Counted from the first letter of the stretch, positions 1 through 5,363 are shown. The stretch is DNA of 6,565 nucleotides from Flavobacteriaceae bacterium (GCA_023141985.1 JAGLKH010000499.1:1-6565); one strand, 5' to 3'. Numbers and translations are program-made. Notes: a model not told the origin generated them from the letters alone.

Positions 1-13
1 TAAAATTTCTTGT

Positions 14-38
14 GAGCCTGCCTGCAGTAGGCAGGTTC
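14..38. repeat. GC-rich hairpin (CCTGCC/GGCAGG)
   Basis: Bases 14-24 pair with 28-38 as an 11-bp stem (two G-U pairs) around a 3-nt loop; the core is CCTGCC at 17-22 against GGCAGG at 30-35. It stands out as a GC-rich island in very AT-rich DNA. No T-run follows on either strand, so it is not a classical intrinsic terminator. It may belong to a dispersed intergenic hairpin repeat or be a factor-assisted 3' end of a gene to the left of the window. The pairing is seen directly; the role is inferred. Confidence 0.55.
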
Positions 39-46
39 CATCCAAC

Positions 47-74
47 CATTGAAAGAATTTAAACTAATTCAATG
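47..74. repeat. Short inverted repeat CATTGAA/TTCAATG
   Basis: CATTGAA (47-53) and TTCAATG (68-74) are exact reverse complements with a 14-nt spacer. A competing pairing GAATT (55-59) with AATTC (66-70) lies partly inside it. It sits between the GC-rich hairpin and the perfect 18-bp repeat, making three inverted repeats in a row upstream of the universal stress gene. Seven-base repeats also arise by chance in AT-rich DNA, so this one alone is weak. Confidence 0.3.
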
Positions 75-82
75 AAACCGAC

Positions 83-131
83 ATGACTAAAATAATCATT
101 AAACATATTAGGGAATGATTATTTTAGTCAT
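83..131. promoter_or_regulatory. Perfect 18-bp inverted repeat upstream of usp gene
   Basis: ATGACTAAAATAATCATT at 83-100 is the exact reverse complement of bases 114-131, with a 13-nt spacer (101-113). It ends 44 nt before the start codon at 176. Eighteen matched bases without a mismatch is far more than chance predicts. No T-run follows in either direction, which argues against a terminator. It could be an operator for a dimeric regulator (each arm also has the shape TGA-N9-TCA) or a leader hairpin controlling the operon. No convincing TAnnTTTG promoter was found here; TATTTTAG at 120-127 lies in the right arm but has no TTG at the expected upstream distance. Confidence 0.6.
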
Positions 132-175
132 CAAAGGTTACATCTGACAGATAAAAAACAATAAAATATAAACAG

Positions 176-1030
176 ATGAAAAGAAAGATATTATTACCCA
201 CAGATTTTTCTAAAAATGCATGGCATGCTATTAGTTATGCTTTAGAATTATATAAAAATGACGATTGTACTTTTTATATTTTAAATGCTTTTACCTCTAA
301 AGGTTATCTTATAGAAAGTTTAATGGTTCCTGAACCAGGTGAAAGCAAATATGAAGCTGCCAAGTTGAAATCTGAAAAAGGATTAGCTAAAATTTTAGAT
401 ATGTTAATATTTAGTGATGATGGAAACCCGAAGCATAATTTTACTACTATTTCAATATTCAATAGTCCTGTAGAAGCCATTAAAAATGTAGTTGAAGAAA
501 AAGACATTGAGATAGTAATTATGGGTACCATGGGGGAAACAAATTCTAAAAGTGTGATGTATGGTAGTAATGCTATAAATGTGATGGAGAAAGTTCGTCA
601 CTGTCCTATTTTGGTTGTCCCAATAAAAGCAGAGCTTACACTTCCTAAAGAAATTGTATTTCCAACAAACTATAAAACACATTTTAAAAGACGGGAACTA
701 AATTATTTAACTGATATAGCGAAAAATTGCAATGCATCTATTAGAATTTTACATATATCTGAAGAGGATGAATTAGATAAAAATCAAATCAATAATAAAA
801 AACTTTTAGAAGAATATTTTGAAGGGATAGACTATTCATTTCATTTATTAAGCTATATAACTATACCAACTGCAATCAATTGTTTTGTAGAAAGTAGAGA
901 AAGTGATATGGTAGCATTTATAAATAGAAAGCATGCTTTTTTTGGAAGTATTTTAACTCAACCTTTAGTAAAAGACATTGGGTATCATTCTAAAATTCCA
1001 GTATTAGTAATGCACGATTTAAGAAACTAA
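176..1030 (+). CDS. Two-domain universal stress protein (UspA superfamily)
   Basis: The 284-residue protein has two tandem Usp alpha/beta domains, roughly 1-150 and 155-281. Domain 1 opens with the typical first strand KILLPTDFS (residues 4-12) and has the family ATP-binding signature G-2x-G-9x-G-S: G117, G120, G130 and S131, followed by the closing strand CPILVVPI (143-150). Domain 2 begins at EIVFPTNY and ends in KIPVLVMH, but retains only a GS pair (G257-S258) without the preceding GxxG, so it probably does not bind ATP. Tandem Usp proteins of about 280 residues are standard in Bacteroidota. Such cytoplasmic proteins support survival in starvation, oxygen limitation or other stress, usually without a known reaction. 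It is the first gene of a likely operon, with the ATP-cone nuclease 39 nt downstream. Family assignment is firm; the specific stress is unknown. Confidence 0.93.
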   Translation: MKRKILLPTDFSKNAWHAISYALELYKNDDCTFYILNAFTSKGYLIESLMVPEPGESKYEAAKLKSEKGLAKILDMLIFSDDGNPKHNFTTISIFNSPVEAIKNVVEEKDIEIVIMGTMGETNSKSVMYGSNAINVMEKVRHCPILVVPIKAELTLPKEIVFPTNYKTHFKRRELNYLTDIAKNCNASIRILHISEEDELDKNQINNKKLLEEYFEGIDYSFHLLSYITIPTAINCFVESRESDMVAFINRKHAFFGSILTQPLVKDIGYHSKIPVLVMHDLRN

Positions 1031-1069
1031 AAACAACAATAGATTAAAAATCCGGGGTTTAATTAGACA

Positions 1070-1912
1070 ATGAAAGAAAATGAATTAGATATTATCAAAG
1101 CATCCGGAGAAAAAGTAAAATTTTCATTAAACAAACTACGTTCCTCTCTTAAACGTATTGGTGCAGATAATACCATTGTTGAACAAATTATCGATAAAGT
1201 TAGAGACGAATTATACCAAGGCATTTCTACTAAAGAAATCTATAATAGAGCATTTTCGTTATTAAAAAAGGAAAAAAGTTATTTGGCATCTAAATACAAG
1301 CTCAAAAAAGCGATTTACGAATTAGGCCCAACAGGGTTTCCTTTTGAACGCTTTGTAAGTACCATTTTAGATTATTCAGGATATAATACTACAGTTGGCA
1401 AGGTTTTACAAGGATTATGTGTTACACATGAAATAGATGTTTTAGCAGACAAGGATAACGAATCTACTATTATAGAGTGTAAATTCCATAGTCAGCAAGG
1501 GCTTAATTGCAATGTAAAAATTCCGTTATACATAAATTCTCGTTACCAGGATATAAAAGCATATCGGGATTCAAATTCAAAAAAAGTTACTACACTTACA
1601 CAAGGTTGGGTTGTAACCAATACGAGATTTACAAAAGGTGCTTTACAATATGGGAAATGCTGTGGTTTATACCTGTTAAGTTGGGACTATCCAAAAAAAA
1701 ATGGCTTAAAAGATAGAATTGACCGATTGGGATTATATCCAATTACAGTTTCAACATTACTTACCAAAAGAGAAAAACAATTTTTATTAAGTAGGGACAT
1801 GGTACTTTGCAGGGAATTAGCAAAAGATTCATTTTATCTAGATCATTTGGGGGTTTCGGAAGCCAGAAAAGAGAAAATCCTAAATGAAATAAAATTGCTT
1901 TGTAATTGCTAA
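1070..1912 (+). CDS. ATP-cone / Mrr-type restriction endonuclease-like fusion protein
   Basis: This 280-residue protein joins two modules. Residues about 5-88 resemble the ATP-cone domain, an ATP/dATP-sensing module known from ribonucleotide reductases and NrdR: I-K-A-S-G-E-K-V-K-F near the start, then a helical part ending YKLKKAIYELGPTG. Residues about 89-205 match the Mrr-type PD-(D/E)xK nuclease fold: GFPFERF with E93, SGY (103-105), EIDVLA with D123, and IIECKFH with the E136-x-K138 pair, then the strand GWVVTNTRFT. The catalytic triad D123/E136/K138 appears intact. A C-terminal region (about 215-280) is helical, includes GVSEARKEKI, and may be a small helix-hairpin-like nucleic-acid-binding unit. 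The protein is presumably a cytoplasmic nuclease gated by nucleotide levels; no methyltransferase lies nearby, so a classical restriction system is unlikely. A run of nine A residues at 1693-1701 lies between the catalytic and C-terminal parts. The next gene starts 11 nt after the stop. Confidence 0.85.
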   Translation: MKENELDIIKASGEKVKFSLNKLRSSLKRIGADNTIVEQIIDKVRDELYQGISTKEIYNRAFSLLKKEKSYLASKYKLKKAIYELGPTGFPFERFVSTILDYSGYNTTVGKVLQGLCVTHEIDVLADKDNESTIIECKFHSQQGLNCNVKIPLYINSRYQDIKAYRDSNSKKVTTLTQGWVVTNTRFTKGALQYGKCCGLYLLSWDYPKKNGLKDRIDRLGLYPITVSTLLTKREKQFLLSRDMVLCRELAKDSFYLDHLGVSEARKEKILNEIKLLCNC

Positions 1913-1923
1913 AATTATAAGTT

Positions 1924-3297
1924 ATGACTGATTTTGCAAGAATTCATTTTTTAGGTGCATCTGGTATGGTGACTGGTTCAAAATTTCTTGTCGAAGCCTT
2001 TAGTAAAAAAATATTGATTGACTGTGGGATGTTTCAAGGGCCCAAAGAATTGCGTGAACTCAACTGGAATGATCTTCCTGTTGATGTTAATACAATAGAT
2101 GTAGTATTACTTACACATGGTCATTTTGATCATGTAGGTTACTTACCAAGATTAGTTAAACAAAAATTTACCGGGAAAATAATTGGAACAGCACCGACAT
2201 TAGCCATAGCAGAAATTATACTAATGGATAGTGCTAAAATATATGAAGAGCAAACCAAAAAAGCAAATAGAGAAAAATACACCAAACACGATCCGGCATT
2301 ACCTTTTTACACAATTAAAGAAGCCGAAAAAACAATAAAATTGTTTAGTGTAGAAATGGAAGATAAATGGATTTATTTACACAAAAACATTTCGTATCGT
2401 TTTCAATATAATGGACATATTATTGGAGCTACTTTTATTGAGTTAGATATTAATGGTAAACGATTTGTATTTTCTGGAGATATAGGTAGAACTAACGACA
2501 CCTTATTAGAAGATCCCAAAACGCCAGAATGGGCAGATTATTTATTTATTGAAAGCACATATGGTAATAAATTGCATTCAAATGAAAATATAGAATATTT
2601 GCTCTCTCAATTAATAAAAGGCATTATTCATAAAAAAGGTAATTTAATAATTCCAAGTTTTGCAGTAGAACGCCTTCAAACCGTAATGTACATTCTTTGG
2701 AAACTATACGACAAAAATAAAATTCCAAACATTCCTATTTTTGTAGACAGCCCAATGGGAAATAATGTTTTAGACGTTTTTAAACGTTTTCCGAAATGGC
2801 ATAAACTTTCAGATTCGGCATATAGAGCAATGTGCAATCATATAAATATTATACAATCATATAGAGAAACATGGGAAACCATTGACGATTCGAGATCTAA
2901 AATAATAATTGCGGGAAGCGGGATGGTTACAGGAGGAAGGGTTTTAACATACTTGCAACAACTCATAGACGAACCCTCAACAACGGTTTTATTAGTAGGT
3001 TATCAAGCTGAAGGCACTCGTGGGCGACAACTACAAGATGGTGCACAAGAAATAAAGTTCTTTGGTAAATACTATCCTGTAAAAGCGACCATAAGAAATA
3101 TTGAAAGTTTATCGGCTCATGCAGATCAGCAAGAGCTAATAAATTGGATGAGTACAATAAAAAATATTCCTGAAGAAATCTATTTAATACATGGAGAACC
3201 TACAGCATTTAATGCATTACGTGTTAAAATAAAAGACACATTTCAACGGAATGCGCGTATACCTAAACTATATGATATTGAAGAAATAATATTATAA
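1924..3297 (+). CDS. Metallo-beta-lactamase-fold, beta-CASP RNA-processing enzyme (RNA-specificity family)
   Basis: This 457-residue protein belongs to the CPSF73/RNase J-related beta-CASP family and is of normal length for the bacterial branch. Metal-ligand motifs are all present: THGHFDH with H65, H67, D69 and H70; GHIIGA with H165; FSGDIG with D186; SLSAHAD with H399; and the RMMBL-type IHGE with H423. The beta-CASP part has ESTYG (E210), the segment AGSGMVTGGRV (330-340), and GYQAEGTRGRQL (359-370). Family members bind two zinc ions and hydrolyse RNA as endonucleases and sometimes 5' exonucleases; the substrate here cannot be read from sequence. It acts in the cytoplasm, with no signal peptide. 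Spacing of 11 nt upstream and 16 nt downstream indicates co-transcription with the nuclease fusion and the 140-residue helical protein. Given this context, it may turn over RNA under stress rather than act as the housekeeping RNase; that is inference. Confidence 0.93.
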   Translation: MTDFARIHFLGASGMVTGSKFLVEAFSKKILIDCGMFQGPKELRELNWNDLPVDVNTIDVVLLTHGHFDHVGYLPRLVKQKFTGKIIGTAPTLAIAEIILMDSAKIYEEQTKKANREKYTKHDPALPFYTIKEAEKTIKLFSVEMEDKWIYLHKNISYRFQYNGHIIGATFIELDINGKRFVFSGDIGRTNDTLLEDPKTPEWADYLFIESTYGNKLHSNENIEYLLSQLIKGIIHKKGNLIIPSFAVERLQTVMYILWKLYDKNKIPNIPIFVDSPMGNNVLDVFKRFPKWHKLSDSAYRAMCNHINIIQSYRETWETIDDSRSKIIIAGSGMVTGGRVLTYLQQLIDEPSTTVLLVGYQAEGTRGRQLQDGAQEIKFFGKYYPVKATIRNIESLSAHADQQELINWMSTIKNIPEEIYLIHGEPTAFNALRVKIKDTFQRNARIPKLYDIEEIIL

Positions 3298-3313
3298 TTA
3301 ATCTTAATCTATA

Positions 3314-3736
3314 ATGGAAACAACAATCAGAGACAAAAGTTTTAATAGAGACAAAAGTATAGAAGAATTACAATATGATTCGCATGAGTGGAAATCTAAG
3401 CTAAAGTTTATAAAACTTGAGCTAAACTTTTTAAAATTTCTATTAAATATTAATATTTTCGAAAAAGGCATTATGAACTTATTTGAAACAATAGAATTAT
3501 TTAAACAGGATGTAGATAATGCTAATAAAAAACGTTCTAAATTATTAGATAAAACAAATTTACATATTAGTAAGATCACAAAAAAGTTAGAATGTGTAAA
3601 TATTGATAACAATGGTTTTTTTATCGAAATACATGAAAATTTAGAACATGAATTTGAAGTGTTTTTAGAAGAAATAAATAATTTAAAATTACAATTATTT
3701 CAATACATACAAAGTGTTATAAAAAAACGGAAGTAG
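3314..3736 (+). CDS. Hypothetical helical protein, paralogue of the 147-residue protein at 4407
   Basis: I do not recognise this 140-residue protein as a named family. It is rich in Lys, Glu, Leu, Ile and Asn and looks almost wholly alpha-helical or coiled-coil, with no signal peptide or membrane segment. It shares W26, S28, L30, F32, I33, E36 and F39 at identical positions with the protein at 4407-4850, and its C-terminal helix (LEEINNLKLQLFQYIQSVIKK) aligns to the same region there with one residue offset. This makes the plus-strand frame real and rules out the antisense open frame at 3304-3612. Residues 6-9 and 12-15 are both RDKS, from an exact 12-nt direct repeat at 18-nt spacing. It follows the beta-CASP gene by 16 nt and is probably the last gene of that operon. 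It may be an adaptor or small scaffold; no function is claimed. Confidence 0.8.
   Translation: METTIRDKSFNRDKSIEELQYDSHEWKSKLKFIKLELNFLKFLLNINIFEKGIMNLFETIELFKQDVDNANKKRSKLLDKTNLHISKITKKLECVNIDNNGFFIEIHENLEHEFEVFLEEINNLKLQLFQYIQSVIKKRK
3329..3358 (+). repeat. 12-nt direct repeat with 18-nt period in the 140-residue gene
   Basis: AGAGACAAAAGT occurs at 3329-3340 and again at 3347-3358, in frame, giving RDKS twice six residues apart. The 18-nt period equals that of the tandem repeat at the start of the hsp20 gene. Confidence 0.75.
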
Positions 3737-3767
3737 CATCTTTAATTTTCAATATTATTTCGTCAAA

Positions 3768-3781
3768 TTGATATATATCAT
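3768..3781. promoter_or_regulatory. FNR-type palindrome upstream of hsp20
   Basis: TTGATATATATCAT matches the CRP/FNR-family FNR consensus TTGAT-N4-ATCAA at nine of ten specified bases; the inner 12 bases (3769-3780) form a perfect palindrome. It overlaps the upstream TTG element of the best hsp20 promoter candidate. With the alternative -7 box at 3804-3811 its centre would fall near -41, the usual position for class II activation by FNR-type proteins. The match is seen directly; FNR control, and hence induction by low oxygen, is inferred. AT-rich palindromes do occur by chance. Confidence 0.45.
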
Positions 3782-3811
3782 TGCACAATTTATTTTTGGC
3801 AGCTATATTTA
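3768..3811 (+). promoter_or_regulatory. Candidate Bacteroidota-type promoter(s) for hsp20
   Basis: TATTTTTG at 3791-3798 is an exact match to the Bacteroidota -7 consensus TAnnTTTG, with TTG at 3768-3770 twenty bases upstream, in the range expected for the -33 element. An overlapping second candidate has TTG at 3781-3783 and TATATTTA at 3804-3811, also with a 20-nt spacer but one mismatch. Either gives an A/T-rich leader of roughly 35-50 nt before the ATG at 3854. The 117-nt gap is the widest within the plus-strand cluster, consistent with an internal transcription start. Confidence 0.5.
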
Positions 3812-3853
3812 ATGGTGTAAAAAAAGGTTTAACTCATAAATAATATTAAAGCT

Positions 3854-4336
3854 ATGACACTTATCAAATTTAACAAACGAGACAGGTTATTACCTCGAAA
3901 CAGGTTAATCTCCCGAAACAGATTTTTCCCTTGGAATAATAGCTTAAAAGACTTTTTAAGCTCTGATGAATTCTTTAAAGACGATTTCTTTTCCGAAGAC
4001 AGTTTTATGCCGGCAATGAATGTAAAGGAACATCAAAATGATTTTGAAATTGAATTTGCAGCACCTGGTTTTTCTAAAAAAGACTTTGAAGTTACAATAA
4101 AGGATGATGTACTTAATGTTTGCGGTGAAAAAAGGCGAGAAGAAGAGGAAATAGAAGAAGATTATACCCGTAAAGAGTTTAGTTACAATTCATTTAAAAG
4201 ATCTTTAAAATTACCTTCAACTGTTAATCCGGATGCTAAGGTGAAAGCCACGTATAAGAATGGTATTTTAAAATTAAACTTATTAAAAAAAGAAGATATT
4301 AAGCAAACACCAAAAAAAGTAATTGAGGTTGTTTAA
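3854..4336 (+). CDS. hsp20: Small heat-shock protein, Hsp20/alpha-crystallin family
   Basis: This 160-residue ATP-independent holdase has the alpha-crystallin domain at about 52-145. Diagnostic parts are the opening strand MNVKEHQNDFEIEFAAPGFSKKDFEV, the segment LNVCGEKRREEEE (loop rich in Glu), the strand around SFKRSLKLP (113-121), and the signature NGILKLNL (136-143). The C-terminal VIEV (156-159) resembles the I-x-I/V tail that docks into neighbouring subunits. These proteins form cytoplasmic oligomers that bind unfolding proteins and pass them to DnaK/ClpB. The N-terminal arm is unusual: residues 9-26 are three copies of a basic hexapeptide (RDRLLP, RNRLIS, RNRFFP). The gene has its own promoter candidate and FNR-like palindrome upstream and a terminator 9 nt after its stop. 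Identification is secure. Confidence 0.96.
   Translation: MTLIKFNKRDRLLPRNRLISRNRFFPWNNSLKDFLSSDEFFKDDFFSEDSFMPAMNVKEHQNDFEIEFAAPGFSKKDFEVTIKDDVLNVCGEKRREEEEIEEDYTRKEFSYNSFKRSLKLPSTVNPDAKVKATYKNGILKLNLLKKEDIKQTPKKVIEVV
3878..3931 (+). repeat. Three tandem 18-nt units in the hsp20 N-terminal arm
   Basis: Units at 3878-3895, 3896-3913 and 3914-3931 each begin CGARACAG and are in frame, so copy number can change without breaking the gene. They encode R-[DN]-R-[LF]-[LIF]-[PS]. The second and third units share the first eight bases exactly (CGAAACAG). Confidence 0.8.
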
Positions 4337-4345
4337 ATCTTTATT

Positions 4346-4387
4346 AAACTGAAAGTTATATCCTTACAATATAACTTTCAGTTTTTT
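4346..4387 (+). terminator. Intrinsic terminator after hsp20
   Basis: AAACTGAAAGTTATAT (4346-4361) pairs perfectly with 4369-4384 as a 16-bp stem with a 7-nt loop (CCTTACA), and a T-run (4382-4387) closes the structure. It begins 9 nt past the hsp20 stop. This is a textbook intrinsic terminator, though the stem is AU-rich. The A-tract on the left is short, so it is stronger on the plus strand. The next gene starts only 19 nt after the T-run, so its expression would need read-through or a promoter embedded in the stem. Confidence 0.85.
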
Positions 4388-4406
4388 AACTTAAAAATTT
4401 CCAGTT

Positions 4407-4850
4407 ATGAAAACCGTAAAAACAAGTGCCAAATATGTAGAATGGCTAAATGCGGAAGTGATGCACGAAGCATCAAAAAAATGGCTTTCAGAATTAAGCT
4501 TTATAAATGATGAACAACATTTTTTTGAAAACCTTATCAAGTCTTATACACTTCAATTAATAGATTCGCAGAACTTCTCAAAAAGCAAAGAAATAATAGA
4601 GAATTTAAATACGCTACAAAAGGAAAACAATGCATTTATTGAAGCAATTAAAATTCATGAAAACAAACTTCAAATAATGGTAGATGAAAAATTTCAATAT
4701 AAAGAAGAAAAGGTATATAAAAATGAGCATAGAAAACTTATTGTAAATGTTAGTAAGTATTTAAAAGAGTATAGAGAACTTAAAAGAAGATTGTTTGAAA
4801 TTATAAAATTCGTTATGAAAAAGGAAAAACAAAAGTATTTACTCAAATGA
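4407..4850 (+). CDS. Hypothetical helical protein, paralogue of the 140-residue protein at 3314
   Basis: This 147-residue protein is not from a family I can name. It is predicted to be almost entirely helical, with heptad-like stretches at about 55-92 and 100-140, a high Lys/Glu content, and no signal peptide or membrane helix. It shares W26-x-S28-x-L30-x-F32-I33-x-x-E36-x-x-F39 with the protein encoded at 3314-3736, and its C-terminal YLKEYRELKRRLFEIIKFVM (118-137) aligns with that protein's FLEEINNLKLQLFQYIQSVI. It lies downstream of the hsp20 terminator with little room for a separate promoter; TAACTTTC at 4372-4379 in the terminator stem is one base from TAnnTTTG but lacks a clear TTG upstream. 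Flanking the chaperone with its paralogue suggests a shared stress-related role, which is inference only. Confidence 0.8.
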   Translation: MKTVKTSAKYVEWLNAEVMHEASKKWLSELSFINDEQHFFENLIKSYTLQLIDSQNFSKSKEIIENLNTLQKENNAFIEAIKIHENKLQIMVDEKFQYKEEKVYKNEHRKLIVNVSKYLKEYRELKRRLFEIIKFVMKKEKQKYLLK

Positions 4851-5096
4851 GTAATAATCCTACTTAATGTCTTTCCTGCCTTATTGTAAGTTAATCTACA
4901 ATGAGTATAAATCCTTTCTTATTGGTCCTGTCATGTCATACCTGATATGTTTACTTCTAAAGAATAAAAACTATTGTTAAGAAATATACCGGGGTGAGGG
5001 ATTTACAGGAATTATTCGATAAATACTACATTCTATATCATAAAACCTTCTATGTCTTAGTTTACAGGTGTTTTGATGAAAACAGTTAGTGATCAA
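4851..5096. other. Convergent intergenic region, no convincing gene
   Basis: Between the convergent gene blocks I see only weak structure. A 9-bp stem with one G-U pair and an 8-nt loop spans 4880-4905 (around ATTGTA/TACAAT) but has no T-run on either strand. TGTTTT-GATG-AAAACA at 5069-5084 is a 6-bp hairpin just past the end of the 88-residue minus-strand gene and could contribute to its 3' end. A 37-codon plus-strand frame (4867-4980) is not convincing. The G-rich patch at 4991-5005 stands out in composition but I could not assign it. Confidence 0.5.
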
Positions 5097-5363
5097 TCAA
5101 AGATATTGGAAGAATACCGTTCTTGATTTGATCTTGTTCTTTCTTAGAATAACATTAGTTACAAGATGATCTTCATTAAATATGACATATACATACTTAT
5201 ATGATTCCCAATAAATTTGTTTATGTTTAGATAATCTGTATATCCATATCCTTTCATTCATGTCATTATATCTCTGCCCTAGATCTTTGATAATTTGTTT
5301 TCTTGATTTACTTAAAAACAACTCAACAATCTCCTTAGTTTTATATTTTGTATCATTAAACAT
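5097..5363 (-). CDS. Small hypothetical protein with BamE/SmpA-like pattern
   Basis: The 88-residue protein has the pattern L-[ST]-K-S-R-K-x-I-x-x-D-L-G followed by E-R-I-W-I-Y-R-L, then a strand YVYVIFNEDHLVTNVILRK. Helix-helix, then W-x-Y strand, then a hydrophobic strand with a DH/N turn, is the arrangement of the BamE/SmpA/OmlA-like fold, where small lipoproteins assist outer-membrane assembly. No signal peptide or lipobox is present from the ATG at 5361-5363, and an in-frame stop lies 18 nt upstream, so this copy would stay cytoplasmic or be an N-terminally reduced relative. It lies downstream of the OmpA-family gene and the 39-residue membrane protein on the same strand, after a gap of 96 nt. 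The resemblance is by pattern only and the function is unknown. Confidence 0.6.
   Translation of the reverse strand: MFNDTKYKTKEIVELFLSKSRKQIIKDLGQRYNDMNERIWIYRLSKHKQIYWESYKYVYVIFNEDHLVTNVILRKNKIKSRTVFFQYL

Noticed and set aside
120..127. TATTTTAG as -7 box for the usp gene
   Set aside because: One mismatch to TAnnTTTG and no TTG at the expected distance upstream; it is part of the perfect inverted repeat.
304..682. Minus-strand open frames inside the usp gene
   Set aside because: They lie opposite a clearly coding Usp region with conserved motifs and have no recognisable domains.
1070..1912. Classical restriction-modification system
   Set aside because: The Mrr-like nuclease has no methyltransferase or specificity subunit beside it and carries an ATP cone, pointing to a different role.
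2963..3157. Minus-strand 64-codon frame inside the beta-CASP gene
   Set aside because: It runs opposite the conserved GTRG and SAHAD motifs of the real gene and is a shadow.
3304..3612. Antisense 102-codon open frame opposite the 140-residue gene
   Set aside because: The plus-strand product aligns with the paralogue at 4407-4850, which supports that strand; the antisense product is a low-complexity Ser/Leu/Ile shadow.
4867..4980. 37-codon plus-strand frame with a hydrophobic stretch
   Set aside because: No ribosome-binding signal, no operon link, ragged Cys/Tyr/Asn-rich composition and overlap with a hairpin; likely chance in AT-rich DNA.
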